64,000 bases of DNA from Streptomyces sp. DH41 (GTDB lineage: Bacteria; Actinomycetota; Actinomycetes; Streptomycetales; Streptomycetaceae). Below the pieces are notes generated by a model. It was not told the origin of the DNA and ran no database searches. It was given only the letters and a program-made list of their open reading frames with translations. Of the stretch, positions 8,974-18,435 are shown in pieces (position 1 is the first letter of the stretch; each line of letters opens with the position of its first letter). Location of the stretch: the NCBI RefSeq assembly GCF_029813785.1, contig NZ_JARVKY010000003.1, positions 423,090 through 487,089 on the forward strand, given 5' to 3'. The translations under genes were made by a program, and so were the position numbers.

Positions 8974-10671
8974 ATGAGCGACATGAGACTGTGGGACGAC
9001 AATCCCACGGGTGTGGACCTGCTGGGCTTCGCATCCATCGTTGACACGGTGGTGGCCACGCTCGAGATCCCGTATCTGGACCCGGTGACGATCGGGATCG
9101 CTGCGCCCTGGGGCGGCGGGAAGTCGACGGTGCTGCGGCTTTTGCACAAGGAACTGGACGGGCGAGACGGGTACCGGGTGATCCGTCTCGATCCCTGGGA
9201 GTTCGACGACCAGTTCGATGTGCGCGGTGGCGTGATCGGTGAAGTCCTGCAGGATCTTCTGTCGGCCTACGGGGCGCAGGAGGGCCTGCCAGAGAAGATC
9301 AATGGGCTTCTTGAGCGTGTGAGCTGGTCACGTGTTGCGGTCAGTATGGCGAGGGGATCGCTGGTCACCCAGTCCGAGGACTTGGTCGAGGCCCTCACGC
9401 CGCGTTCGAAGAGCGATGCCAGGAGCCTGGCGGGCTTCCGGGAGGAATTCGCCTGCCTGCTCAGGGACTTGACGCAGCTGAAGCGTCTGGTCGTGCTGGT
9501 CGACGATCTGGACCGCTGTTTGCCCGACGCGGTGATGGCCACGCTGGAGGCCATCAAGCTGTTCCTGTCCGTCGAGAAGGTCGCGTTCGTCCTGGCGGCG
9601 GACCAGGACATGGTGCGCGAGTCGATCGCGGCCAGTCTGGACGCCACGGGCAGGGGGGAGCGGTTCGCCCACCGCTATCTGGAGAAGATCGTCCAGGTGC
9701 CCCTGTCGCTGCCGCGGATCGGCGCCGACGAGGCAGCCACCTTCATCACTCTGCTGCTTTCGGCCCACCAGTGCTCGCCGGAGCACTACACACGGCTGGT
9801 TGAGCACGCCCAGCAGCGGCGGGCCGCTGGGCAGTCGCCGGTTCTGTCGGATCTACAGAGTCTTCCGTGGCAGCCCGACGGGGCCTCGCTCGCTCTGGCC
9901 AGCCGACTGGCCACCGGCCTGTCTGCCGACCGGTCCGGCAGCCCGCGCAGCATCAAACGCTTTCTCAACGCGTTCGCCCTGCGGGCCCGGATCGCGGAGA
10001 GCCAGGGCATCAGCATCGACCCCTCGGTGATCGTCAAGCTCATGCTGTTGGAAGACAGCCCCGGCAAGGACTTCGAGACCCTCGTCAAACTCCAGGACGT
10101 CCCGCGCAGTGAACTCCTTGAGCATTGGCAGGCATGGGGGAAGGGGGAACGTGACGACAGGCCGGACCAGGTCAGTGAGGCGAGCAGGCACTGGGCCGCT
10201 TCCGAACCCGACCTCACCACGGCGCCGATCGGCCCCTATCTCAGCCTGGCCGCTTCTCTCGTGAGCCTCACTGCGGCTGCGTCCCTCACCCAGGAGCAGG
10301 TCACCTGGGTCTCCCACCTCGCCGGTCAGGCCGAGCCGCACCGGCGCAGCGCGCAGCAGGAGGTGACGGCACGCCCGGTCACGGAGCAGCAGGCCGTCGT
10401 CGAGGCCCTGTTGGAGCGCGGCCGCCGGGAACAGGAGAGTGAGCCGCTCGTGGAGTCCCTCCTGTACGTCGCGAAGGCCACCGAGGACCTACGCCGCCGC
10501 ATCGCCGACGGCCTGTGGGATATGCGCCACAACCTCACCCCCGGTTCCGCCCTGGACATCGCCGACAGCGACAGCGAGGAACTGCGCGACCTGGCGGCAC
10601 GCTTGGCAGGCGCCACCGACATTGACCCGATGGTGCAGGAAGCAGCCAAGGTGGAACAGGAGGGCCGCTGA
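8974..10671 (+). CDS. qatA: QatA: KAP-family P-loop ATPase of a Qat defence system
   Basis: 565 aa from ATG 8974 (GTG 8971 is also in frame; CTGGGGG lies upstream). The KAP NTPase signature is clear: Walker A AAPWGGGKST (about residues 44-52), a conserved RLDPWEFDD stretch, Walker B VVLVDDLDRCLPD (about 172-184) and AFVLAADQDMVRESI. In the QatABCD anti-phage system described from bacterial defence islands, QatA is the ATPase and all four genes are required. It overlaps qatB by 1 bp (TGATG). The next three genes match qatB, qatC and qatD in order, so the assignment rests on both domain and context. Confidence 0.93.
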   Translation: MSDMRLWDDNPTGVDLLGFASIVDTVVATLEIPYLDPVTIGIAAPWGGGKSTVLRLLHKELDGRDGYRVIRLDPWEFDDQFDVRGGVIGEVLQDLLSAYGAQEGLPEKINGLLERVSWSRVAVSMARGSLVTQSEDLVEALTPRSKSDARSLAGFREEFACLLRDLTQLKRLVVLVDDLDRCLPDAVMATLEAIKLFLSVEKVAFVLAADQDMVRESIAASLDATGRGERFAHRYLEKIVQVPLSLPRIGADEAATFITLLLSAHQCSPEHYTRLVEHAQQRRAAGQSPVLSDLQSLPWQPDGASLALASRLATGLSADRSGSPRSIKRFLNAFALRARIAESQGISIDPSVIVKLMLLEDSPGKDFETLVKLQDVPRSELLEHWQAWGKGERDDRPDQVSEASRHWAASEPDLTTAPIGPYLSLAASLVSLTAAASLTQEQVTWVSHLAGQAEPHRRSAQQEVTARPVTEQQAVVEALLERGRREQESEPLVESLLYVAKATEDLRRRIADGLWDMRHNLTPGSALDIADSDSEELRDLAARLAGATDIDPMVQEAAKVEQEGR

Positions 10672-11504
10672 TGGGGACATCGGGCTCTTACGGAGGCAGC
10701 GGCTCCGCGGAGTGGAGCGCGGCGCATGACGCTTTCGACGCCCTGCCCGGCGTAGGAACGGGACCTGCGGACACTCTGGATCTGCCGGACGGCCAGCAGT
10801 TCCTCGACGATGTCGTGCAGGCGCTGGCCACCGCGCTGAGCAAGGACGATGCGGACCACGGAACGGTGCCGGCCGGTGGCTATCCCCTTTCTGCCCTGAT
10901 CGCCACTGCCCGCGGCAGCGGCGGTGGCGGCGGGGGAGGAGGAGCCGGGGGCGCGGCCGGCCCCGGCCGTATCGGCGGCGGATCGCAGCGCCAGGTGCTC
11001 AAAGGCTCCTCCCGCGGTGCCGCAGCCCTCGCGGGAGCCTACGCACTGCGTAACGGTGACGCCGCGCAACTGCGGGAACTCGGCCTGGACTTCCGCGTGC
11101 TGAGCAGCTTGCCACGGCGCACTCAGATTTCCCGCATCCTGCAGGCCGTCCTCGGTGACGCCGGACACCCCGACGAGGCGGCCTTGCGCAGGGCCACCGT
11201 CAAGCACGTCAAAGATGTCCTCCTCGCGGTCGAGCCGCCCACGCCGGAAGACAGCCTGCGGGGCCTCGTCGCCGAATGGATCTATGAACTCGGCCTGGTC
11301 GAGCTCCAGTCCCAAAAGGCCAGCGACAACCTCACCCCGGAGGAAGCCGTCCGCAAACAGGGCTGGCTGCGGTCCTGGCTGCAACGCCGAGTGCGCCACA
11401 TCTCCGTGCCCGACACACGACGCATGACCGTCAAGGAATTCACCGCCACAGCAGCGAGAGTGACGAGGGAGGCACTGCGCATTCTGCGCGCAGGACGCTC
11501 ATGA
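10671..11504 (+). CDS. qatB: QatB: accessory protein of the Qat system
   Basis: 277 aa, ATG overlapping the qatA stop. No catalytic motif is visible. The N-terminal part is Gly/Ser-rich, and a glycine-only linker at about residues 82-91 precedes a helical, Arg-rich C-terminal half (SSRGAAALAGAYALRNGD, LGLDFRVLSSLPRRTQIS, VAEWIYELGLVELQ). The role of QatB is not known biochemically. The call depends on its place between qatA and qatC and its general resemblance in size and layout. It overlaps qatC by 4 bp (ATGA), implying translational coupling. Confidence 0.88.
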   Translation: MGTSGSYGGSGSAEWSAAHDAFDALPGVGTGPADTLDLPDGQQFLDDVVQALATALSKDDADHGTVPAGGYPLSALIATARGSGGGGGGGGAGGAAGPGRIGGGSQRQVLKGSSRGAAALAGAYALRNGDAAQLRELGLDFRVLSSLPRRTQISRILQAVLGDAGHPDEAALRRATVKHVKDVLLAVEPPTPEDSLRGLVAEWIYELGLVELQSQKASDNLTPEEAVRKQGWLRSWLQRRVRHISVPDTRRMTVKEFTATAARVTREALRILRAGRS

Positions 11505-12772
11505 CGACCGCCTATGAAGTACTGCCGCACGACGGACAGCAGCACGAGCCCTCCGCCACCGCCCTGCACTGGCCCCGCACCCGAGCCCACAGCCCCACGC
11601 CGACCGTCACCTGCACACTCGGCTGGGACCTCGACCTCCTGGGCCCCGCACCGGCCGCTGCCGCCGACCTCGTCCGGATCGCCGCCTCCGCCTACCTCGC
11701 TGACCGCAGCGCCCGCCGCCCCACCACCTTCGCGCGCACCATCGACCTCACCGTCCACACCGTCGACCCCGACCCCTGGACCGCCTCATCCGGCCGGCTC
11801 GCCGAAGACTTGCTGTCCTGGCTCACCGGCGATGCCTGGCACCTGCACGCCGTACCCGCCGCTCCCGGCGGCCACCGTCCGGCACCAATTCCCGATGCCG
11901 ACGACGTGATGCTCCTCAGCGGCGGACTGGACTCCTTGTGTGGCGCCGCGGACCACCTCGGTGACACGGCAGAGCGAATCCACCTCAGCCACTACGACGG
12001 CAGCACCGTCATCCGCCACGCCCAGCAACAGACCAGTGCCTGGCTCAACGGCTGTGGGCGGCAGCCGCTGCACCACCTCAGCGTGAAGCTCTGCCAGACC
12101 CATTCCGCCGCGGAATCCTCCTCGCGCAGCCGCAGCCTGCTGTTCGCCGCCCTGGCCTCAGCGGTCGCCGCCGGCGCTTCGAGCCCGCGGGTGACCGTGC
12201 CCGAGAACGGCTTCACCAGCATCAACCCGCCCCTGACCGCAGCGCGGGGCGGCGCCCTGTCCACCCGCTCGACCCACCCGGGCACGTTCGCTCGCATCAA
12301 CGAGCTCCTGGCGAGCCTGGACATCCCCGTGACGGTGGCCAACCCCTACGCCTACCTCACCAAGGGACAGCTCCTGGCGCGAGCCTTGGACCGTGCGGGC
12401 CAGTCCCTGCTGCTGGCGGGGGCGGAAACCCTCTCGTGTAGCAAACTCGACGGCAATTGGTACTCCGGCGGGGACCCCACCCTCAACTGCGGCCTGTGCC
12501 TGGCCTGCCTGGTACGCAGGGGATCATTCACCGCAACCCCCCACCACGACGCCACCACCTACCTTGTCCACCACCTCACCGGCGCAGCACACCAGCTGCT
12601 GCTGGACCGCCGTCGTAAAGACGTCCACGACGTGCGGCAGGCTATCGCCCGCGGCATCGACGACACCGACATCCTCGCCGTCGGTGAACTCCCCCCCGAC
12701 ACTGACCTCGGCGCCGTCGTGGACATGTGCCGACGAGGTCTGCAGGAGCTGAACCATGTCCCCCTTCCCTGA
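11501..12772 (+). CDS. qatC: QatC: QueC-like PP-loop ATPase
   Basis: 423 aa. The PP-loop SGGLDS lies at residues 140-145, as in 7-cyano-7-deazaguanine synthase QueC. The C-terminal zinc site typical of QueC is present (LSCSKLDG... then NCGLCLACLVRRGS). QueC uses ATP to turn a 7-deazaguanine carboxylate into a nitrile; QatC is thought to do related chemistry on an unknown nucleotide or protein target. Compared with QueC it has an N-terminal extension of about 130 residues, as expected for the defence paralogue. No other queuosine gene is nearby, which favours defence over tRNA modification. Confidence 0.93.
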   Translation: MTTAYEVLPHDGQQHEPSATALHWPRTRAHSPTPTVTCTLGWDLDLLGPAPAAAADLVRIAASAYLADRSARRPTTFARTIDLTVHTVDPDPWTASSGRLAEDLLSWLTGDAWHLHAVPAAPGGHRPAPIPDADDVMLLSGGLDSLCGAADHLGDTAERIHLSHYDGSTVIRHAQQQTSAWLNGCGRQPLHHLSVKLCQTHSAAESSSRSRSLLFAALASAVAAGASSPRVTVPENGFTSINPPLTAARGGALSTRSTHPGTFARINELLASLDIPVTVANPYAYLTKGQLLARALDRAGQSLLLAGAETLSCSKLDGNWYSGGDPTLNCGLCLACLVRRGSFTATPHHDATTYLVHHLTGAAHQLLLDRRRKDVHDVRQAIARGIDDTDILAVGELPPDTDLGAVVDMCRRGLQELNHVPLP

Positions 12773-13520
12773 CGATTTGCCACCGCTCGACTGCCACGCC
12801 CACATCGCACCCGATGTGACCCCCGCGCAGATCGGGGCCCTAAAGGGAGCCGTCGTCTTCGCCGTCACCCGCACCCCGGCCGAAGCGCACCGCGCCGGCC
12901 GGCGCCGTGACGCGCGCCTGGTGTGGGGATCCGGCGTACACCCCGGCGTTCCCGAAGCGCTCGATGCCTTCGATCGGCAGCACTTCCGCGCTACCTTGCG
13001 GAACAGCTGCCTCATCGGGGAAGTCGGCCTCGACCGCCGAGGCAGCCTTGAGCGGCAACGCGCCGTACTCGCCCAGGTCCTCCATGCCGCACAGGACCAG
13101 GCCGTTCTGCTGTCATTGCACAGCACCGGACGCACGGGCCCTCTCCTCGATTTGCTGACGGACCAGCCGCACCCCGGAATGATCCTGCACTGGTTCCTCG
13201 GCAACCCCACCGAGCGGCAACACGCTATCGACCTGGGCGCCTACTTCTCCGTCAACGCCGCCATGCCCGACGACATCCTGACCTCCATGCCCTTGACGCG
13301 CGTGCTGCCGGAGACCGACTTCCCGGCCAGCCGGCGCGCCACCGGCGCATCACGCCCCGGCCACGTCGACCGGCTCGAACAGCGGCTCGCCCAACTCCAC
13401 GGCATGACACCAGAAGACGTCAGACGGCGCTTCTGGCAGAACCTGCGCGAACTGACCACCCGCACCCACGTCCTGGACAGGCTTCCCGAACACGTCGCGG
13501 ACTGGGCTCTTGAAGCCTGA
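12756..13520 (+). CDS. qatD: QatD: TatD-like metal-dependent hydrolase
   Basis: 254 aa, starting 17 bp inside qatC with GCAGGAGC as ribosome site. TatD-family metal ligands are all visible: H14 and H16 (DCHAHIAP), Glu in GEVGLD, His in LSLHSTGR, His in LHWFLGN and Asp in LPETDFP. TatD enzymes are nucleases; QatD is the presumed effector nuclease or hydrolase of the system. It ends the operon; the next gene is convergent. Nothing suggests inactivation. Confidence 0.93.
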   Translation: MSPFPDDLPPLDCHAHIAPDVTPAQIGALKGAVVFAVTRTPAEAHRAGRRRDARLVWGSGVHPGVPEALDAFDRQHFRATLRNSCLIGEVGLDRRGSLERQRAVLAQVLHAAQDQAVLLSLHSTGRTGPLLDLLTDQPHPGMILHWFLGNPTERQHAIDLGAYFSVNAAMPDDILTSMPLTRVLPETDFPASRRATGASRPGHVDRLEQRLAQLHGMTPEDVRRRFWQNLRELTTRTHVLDRLPEHVADWALEA

Positions 13521-13546
13521 CACACAGCTTTCGTAAGCCACCGACG

Positions 13547-14383
13547 TCACTCACCCCGGCTGACACGCTCCACGACCCGGGAATCACTGCGCACGGGCTC
13601 CGGCAGTACACAGTTGTGCAGGCCGCGGGCTGCGAGAACCTGCTCGACCGTCAGCCCACGCGCATCGGACAAGTCCGCCCGCACCAGATCGGCATCCGCC
13701 AGGTCCGCACCGTCGAGCCGGGCCCGACACAGAACGGCGCCCCTGAGCGCCGCCCCGTGAAGAAGGGCGCCTCGCAGGTCAGCCCCCGGCAGCCGGGCCT
13801 TCGCGAGATGACGCCCCGCGAGATCGACCGGAGGCCAGGAACCTCCTCGACGCCGTGAACCAGGTGCGGTGAGCGCCCGCAGCGCCTCCTGAACCATCTC
13901 GTCGGGTTCCTCCGGAAGCTGCACGGACGCCAGACCGCCCGGCGCACCGGCAGGCTGCGTATGGCGGCGCACGAACGCATTCAGCACCTGCGCGGCATGC
14001 CTTCCCTGGTCAGGGGCATCCTGGACGATCTGTTCCAGTGCTAGAACGCCCCCGATGCACACATACGGCTCAGCCGAACTGAGCCGCTCCAACGCCTTCG
14101 TGAAACGGTCCGTCACCTGCCCGCGACGGCTCAACCGGTAGGACCGGGCCGTATAGACCAAGGCGATGCCGGCACCAACACCTGCAACGGCCTGCACCAC
14201 GGCCAGCCGGAACTGCCCCAGCGTCGCAGACCGGGCTGCGGCGTCCATCGACGACCAGTCTGGCCCGGCCAGCCAGCGTGCCATGCGTTGGCTCAGCGGA
14301 GTGAACATCAGGGCCAGCACCCCCGCTAGCCCGGCCGCGGCCAGCACAACAATCACTGCCGGCCATACCTTCTTCAACCCCAT
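13547..14383 (-). CDS. Membrane protein with C-terminal pentapeptide repeats
   Basis: ATG 14383 (MGLKKVWPAVIV) is chosen because the residues encoded upstream look non-coding, giving 278 aa. Two transmembrane helices are evident (about residues 5-25 and 60-78), then a soluble region (FTKALERLSS, VCIGGVLALEQIVQDA) and about eight A(D/N)L-type pentapeptides (DLAGRHLAKARLPGADLRG, ARLDGADLADADL). This layout is frequent in streptomycetes as pentapeptide-repeat membrane proteins of unknown function. It converges on qatD with 26 bp between them, so it is not in the Qat operon. A defence role is only possible by proximity. Confidence 0.8.
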   Translation of the reverse strand: MGLKKVWPAVIVVLAAAGLAGVLALMFTPLSQRMARWLAGPDWSSMDAAARSATLGQFRLAVVQAVAGVGAGIALVYTARSYRLSRRGQVTDRFTKALERLSSAEPYVCIGGVLALEQIVQDAPDQGRHAAQVLNAFVRRHTQPAGAPGGLASVQLPEEPDEMVQEALRALTAPGSRRRGGSWPPVDLAGRHLAKARLPGADLRGALLHGAALRGAVLCRARLDGADLADADLVRADLSDARGLTVEQVLAARGLHNCVLPEPVRSDSRVVERVSRGE

Positions 14384-14469
14384 GCCCCGGTTTCTATCGT
14401 GCCCACCCCCTCGGGGGCGACTGTAAGCCGCGTACGGAATGCGGAAGGTGGTCACTACCGCGCCCGTGC

Positions 14470-15390
14470 CGCCACGCGATCGTGTCCTTGGCGTAGTTCG
14501 TTCCGGAGAAGCACGGCAGTACGTAGAGGCGGTCGGCGTGCAGGCGGCGCAGTTCCAGGAGGCGAGCCAGTTTGAGTCGGTGTGGGCGCCCGCGACATCG
14601 AGGTCGACGGAAGCCGAGCCCGCTCGTGCCTCCTACAGCGGGTCGCTATGCCCCGCCATTGCTTCAAGAGGTTGAAGCACCGTTCCACGACGTTGCCTGC
14701 TTGTAGACCTCGCGTCGAAGACCGGCGGGCGTCCCCCAAGGCTGCCGCGCCGGGCCCGGTTGCGGACCTGGTCGGCCCGTTCCGGGATGGTGTGTGATGC
14801 CCCGGTGTCGCAGCCAGGTGCGGATGGCCTTCGAGGTGGAGCCTTTGTCGCCCAGGAAGTGATCGGGCCGCACGCGAGGCCGGCCACGGCCGATGCGGGG
14901 CACCCGTATCGCCTCCATCACGGCGGTGAACTGGGTGCAGTCATTGATATTCCCTCCGGTGAGGACGAAGGCGACCTCGTTCAAGGGCAGCACAGACTAA
15001 ATCTTGCTGGTCAGCCCGCCTTTGGAGCGGCCGAGCGCCGGATTTCGGGACCCTCTTCTCGGGCTCCGGCGAGCGTGCTGGTGGGCTCGGCCGACGGTGG
15101 AGTCGACCGACACCAGCCAGTCGAGCTCACCGGCCGCGTCCGCCCGCGCCTGGGCTTCCCGGAGCATCCGCTCGAAGGTGCCGTCCCTGGCTCCATCGGC
15201 AGAAGCGGCTGTGCAGGCTAGCCCAGGAACCGTACCGCTCGGGCACATCACGCCAGGCCGTGCCTGTCCGAAACTTCCAGGCGATCCCGCTGAGGACCGT
15301 CCAGTCGTCCAGCCGCTTCCGCTCTCGCTCCGACACAGGCAGCAGAGGACGGACGAACTCTCACTCGGCATGCGACAGTTCATACTGCCC
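14470..15390 (-). mobile_element. Degenerate IS5-family (IS427-like) transposase
   Basis: Pieces in order on the minus strand: SERERKRLDDWTVLSGIAWK and WRDVPERYGSW (helix-turn-helix N-terminus), LDWLVSVDSTVGRAHQHA (first catalytic Asp), GRSKGGLTSKI followed by a stop, then FVLTGGNINDCTQF, VRPDHFLGDKGSTSKAIR (second Asp region), then GGRPPVFDAR and VVERCFNLLKQWRGIATR (Glu region). The pieces are in several frames with an in-frame stop near 14997, so the transposase is inactive. I could not identify its terminal repeats. It separates the defence block from the first catabolic cluster. Confidence 0.85.
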
Positions 15391-15462
15391 CAGTTCGCCG
15401 GTGAACCGCCTGTGTTCCCGGCCGGGTGCGGCAGGTTCCGATACCTCACGGCACAGGGCCGG

Positions 15463-15921
15463 TCAGGCGTAGTGGCGGTAGACTGCTTCAGCGACGCAGG
15501 CCGGCTTGTCGCTGCCGTCGACCTCGATGGTGAACGTCAGCGGCATCTGCACGCCGTTGCCCTTGACGTTCTCCACGGTGCCGACGGTGCCGTGCAGGCG
15601 GACCTTCGCGCCGACCGGCACGGGACTGGGAAAACGGACCTTGTCCAGGCCGTAGTTGACGCTCATCTTGGTGCCGGTGATGGTGAGGAGTTCACCGAAG
15701 AGCGGGATGATGAGGGAAAGAGTGAGGTAACCGTGGGCGATCGGGCCGCCGAAAGGCCCGTCCTTGGCCTTCTCGGGGTCCCTGTGGATCCACTGGTGGT
15801 CGTCGGTGGCGTCGGCGAAGGTGTTCACCCGGTTCTGGGTGATGTCGAGCCATTCGGTGCGGCCGAGGTCGATTCCGCTGAGGGCCTTGAGTCCGTCGAG
15901 GCCGTTGGCGATGGTCGGCAT
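15463..15921 (-). CDS. MaoC-like (R)-specific enoyl-CoA hydratase, cluster 1
   Basis: 152 aa from ATG 15921 with AAAGGATC as ribosome site. A single hot-dog hydratase domain carries the active-site block ADATDDHQWIHRDPEKA (Asp and His of hydratase 2) and GPIAHGYLTLSLIIPLF. It would hydrate an enoyl-CoA such as a hydroxycinnamoyl-CoA to the 3-hydroxyacyl-CoA. It is last in the minus-strand run SDR - amidohydrolase - ligase - hydratase. A close paralogue occupies 42266-42730. Substrate is inferred from context only. Confidence 0.9.
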   Translation of the reverse strand: MPTIANGLDGLKALSGIDLGRTEWLDITQNRVNTFADATDDHQWIHRDPEKAKDGPFGGPIAHGYLTLSLIIPLFGELLTITGTKMSVNYGLDKVRFPSPVPVGAKVRLHGTVGTVENVKGNGVQMPLTFTIEVDGSDKPACVAEAVYRHYA

Positions 15922-15987
15922 GGAAGATCCTTTCGATGACACGGGCAGCAGGGGCACTGTCGTGAGGGGGTGATGTCCGGACGTCTG

Positions 15988-17535
15988 TCACGGGCGGGGG
16001 TGCTCGGTGGGAGCGGTCGCGTACGTGTCGCGCACGACAGGCTTGACGATCTTTCCGGAGGCCGTGCGGGGCAGCGCTTCGGTCACGACGAGGGACTTGG
16101 GGATCTTGTACTTGGCGAGCCGGCCCTGCAGGTGGCCGAGGATGTCGTCCTCATCTGCGCGGATGTCGGGCCTGAGGACGACGACGGCGCGGCCGACCTC
16201 GCCCCAGACCGGGTCGGGCACGCCGATGACGGCACATTCGACGACGGCGGGATGGGTGAGGAGCACGTCCTCCACCTCGGCCGGGTAGACGTTCTCCCCG
16301 CCCGAGACGAACATGTCCTTGACCCGGTCGACGATGTAGGCGTACCCGTCGTCGTCCGTCCGGGCGACGTCACCGGTGCGTAGCCAGCGGTCTTCCGCGA
16401 AGGCGTCCTCGGTGTCCTCGGGCCGGTTCCAGTAACCGGTCATGACGTGAGGACCCTGGACCAGTATTTCGCCCCGCTCGCCCGGCCCGGCCTCACGGCC
16501 GTCTGGCAGCACGACGCGGGTGTCGGTGAAGAAGTGCGGCACCCCGGCGGAGCCGGCCTTGGCAGAGGTCTGCTCCCGGTCGAGGAAGAGGACGCCGGGG
16601 GACGCCTCGGTCATGCCGTAGCCCTGACTGAAGGCGAGGCCGCGGTCGAGGTAGGCGGCGATGGTGCGGGCCGGCACGGGAGCGCCGCCGCAGTTGAGAG
16701 TGCGCAGGCTGGACAGGTCCGTGGTCTCCCATCGGGGCCGGGCGGCCATGGCGTCGTACATGGTGGGGACGCCGAACATGTACGTCACGCGCAGGTCCTC
16801 GATCAGTTCCAGGACGCGCTCGGCGTCGAAGGAGCCGAGGAGGACCACCCTGCCGCCCTTGAGCAAGGTGGGCAGACAGGTCATGTTGAGGCCGGCGGTG
16901 TGGAAGAGCGGAGCCACGACGAGGGTCACCTCGTCGCCGGACAGGTCGGTGTCGACGAGGACGTTGACGCTGTTCCAGGTGATGTTGGCGTGGGAGAGGA
17001 CGGCGCCCTTGGGGCGGCCCGTGGTCCCGGAGGTGTACATGATCATGCAGGGGTCCTCGGGTGCCACGGTCTCGTCCAGCGGACCGGTCCCGGCTCCGGC
17101 AAGCAGTTCCTCGTAGCCGAGAGCTCCGTCGGCGTCGGGGCCCGCTATCGCGATCCGGTGCCGTACGCCCGCCTCGGCCGCCGCGGCACGGGCTGCTCCG
17201 GCCTGCTCGGGTGCGTGGACGAGGGCGACGCTGCCCGAGTCGGCCAGGTTGTACGCCAGTTCCGGCGCCGCCAGCCGGGTGTTGAGGGGAACGAAGACCG
17301 ACCCCAGCATCCCGGCGGCGAACAGGGTCTCCAGGAACGCCGGATGGTTGGGGCCGAGGTAGGCGACGCGGTCGCCGTGTCCCGCGCCCAGGGCGCGCAG
17401 GGCGTGGGCGAGGCGCAGGACCCGCTCGTGCAGGTCCCGGTAGGTCCAGGTGCGGCCCTCGTGGACGACGGCGGTCCGGTCGGAGGTCCTGCGGGCCCTG
17501 CGGGCCGGCCAGGAGCCGATGCCTTGGTTCAACAC
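15988..17535 (-). CDS. Acyl/aryl-CoA synthetase (AMP-forming), cluster 1
   Basis: 515 aa. GTG 17535 is chosen because AAGGAA follows the upstream gene's stop at the right distance; the frame opens further upstream but overlaps that gene. ANL-superfamily motifs: P-loop YTSGTTGRPKG, YGMTEASPG, LRTGDVARTDDDGY, DRVKDMFVSGGENVYPAEVE and the catalytic-Lys tail PRTASGKIVKP. It activates a carboxylic acid to its CoA thioester using ATP. In this setting the likely substrate is p-coumarate or a related hydroxycinnamate, since the downstream enzymes match that route. Cluster 2 has lost all but the tail of its homologue. Confidence 0.92.
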   Translation of the reverse strand: MLNQGIGSWPARRARRTSDRTAVVHEGRTWTYRDLHERVLRLAHALRALGAGHGDRVAYLGPNHPAFLETLFAAGMLGSVFVPLNTRLAAPELAYNLADSGSVALVHAPEQAGAARAAAAEAGVRHRIAIAGPDADGALGYEELLAGAGTGPLDETVAPEDPCMIMYTSGTTGRPKGAVLSHANITWNSVNVLVDTDLSGDEVTLVVAPLFHTAGLNMTCLPTLLKGGRVVLLGSFDAERVLELIEDLRVTYMFGVPTMYDAMAARPRWETTDLSSLRTLNCGGAPVPARTIAAYLDRGLAFSQGYGMTEASPGVLFLDREQTSAKAGSAGVPHFFTDTRVVLPDGREAGPGERGEILVQGPHVMTGYWNRPEDTEDAFAEDRWLRTGDVARTDDDGYAYIVDRVKDMFVSGGENVYPAEVEDVLLTHPAVVECAVIGVPDPVWGEVGRAVVVLRPDIRADEDDILGHLQGRLAKYKIPKSLVVTEALPRTASGKIVKPVVRDTYATAPTEHPRP

Positions 17536-17546
17536 GAGCGGTTCCT

Positions 17547-18434
17547 TCAGTCGGTGAGGAGGCCGAGCAGACGAGCGGCGTTCTCCTTGAGGATCTTCGG
17601 CCGGACCTCGGGCTTGATGTCGAGCTTCTCGAAGTCGGCGAGCCACCGGTCGGGGGTGATGACGGGGTAGTCGGAGCCGAAGAGGACCTTGTCCTTGAGC
17701 AAGGTGTTGGCGTAGCGCACGAGCTGCGGCGGGAAGTACTTCGGGGACCAGCCGGACAGGTCGATGTAGACGTGCGGCTTGTGGGTGGCCACCGCCAGGG
17801 CCTCGTCCTGCCAGGGGAAGGAGGGGTGGGCGAGGATGATCCGCAGCTGCGGGAAGTCGACGGCGACGTCGTCGACCAGCATGGGGTTGGAGTACTTCAG
17901 CCGGATGCCGCCGCCGCCCGGGACGCCGACACCGATGCCGGTCTGGCCGGTGTGGAAGAGGGCGGGCACGCCGAGTTCCTCGATGGCCTCGTACAGCGGG
18001 TAGGCGAGCGGGTCGTTCGGGGAGAACGCCTGGATACTGGGGTGGAATTTGAAGCCGCGGACGCCGTGCTCCTCGACCAGCCGGCGTGCCTCGCGCACGC
18101 CCGCGCGGCCCTTGTGCGGGTCGACGCTCGCGAAGGGGATCAGGGCGTCGGCGTGGGCGGCGCAGCTCTCGGCGATCTCCTCGTTGGAGATCCGCGGGTG
18201 GCCGGTGGCGTGTTCGGCGTCGACGGTGAAGACCACCGCGGCCATGCGGCGCTCCCGGTAGTGGGCGGCCATCTCCTCGATGGTCGGCTGTCGGTGACCG
18301 TGCGCCTTGAAGTACGTCTCGGAGGCACCGAACAGCTCGGGGCTCAGGGCCCCGTGGCCGTCCTTGGAGACCTCCGCGTGCGTGTGCACGTCGATGGCAG
18401 TGAGCCGGTCGAGGTCGAGCGTGAGGTCGGTCAT
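17547..18434 (-). CDS. Amidohydrolase-2 family hydrolase, cluster 1 (CouO-like beta-ketoacyl-CoA hydrolase)
   Basis: 295 aa. Metal-site motifs DVHTHAEV near the N-terminus, GFKFHPSIQ, ILAHPSFPW and the late Asp in LFGSDYP are those of the ACMSD-type amidohydrolase family. Members in Rhodococcus hydroxycinnamate catabolism cleave 4-hydroxyphenyl-beta-ketoacyl-CoA, giving hydroxybenzoate-type products without thiolysis. That role fits the neighbours (ligase, hydratase, dehydrogenase, MarR). Only 1 bp separates it from the upstream SDR, so the two are co-transcribed. The cluster-2 copy is clearly the same protein, with long identical stretches through the C-terminal half. Confidence 0.88.
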   Translation of the reverse strand: MTDLTLDLDRLTAIDVHTHAEVSKDGHGALSPELFGASETYFKAHGHRQPTIEEMAAHYRERRMAAVVFTVDAEHATGHPRISNEEIAESCAAHADALIPFASVDPHKGRAGVREARRLVEEHGVRGFKFHPSIQAFSPNDPLAYPLYEAIEELGVPALFHTGQTGIGVGVPGGGGIRLKYSNPMLVDDVAVDFPQLRIILAHPSFPWQDEALAVATHKPHVYIDLSGWSPKYFPPQLVRYANTLLKDKVLFGSDYPVITPDRWLADFEKLDIKPEVRPKILKENAARLLGLLTD

Positions 18435-18435
18435 G

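Noticed and set aside
10671..11504. QatC neighbour as part of queuosine synthesis
   Set aside because: No queD, queE or queF is nearby, while KAP ATPase and TatD-like genes flank it as in Qat.
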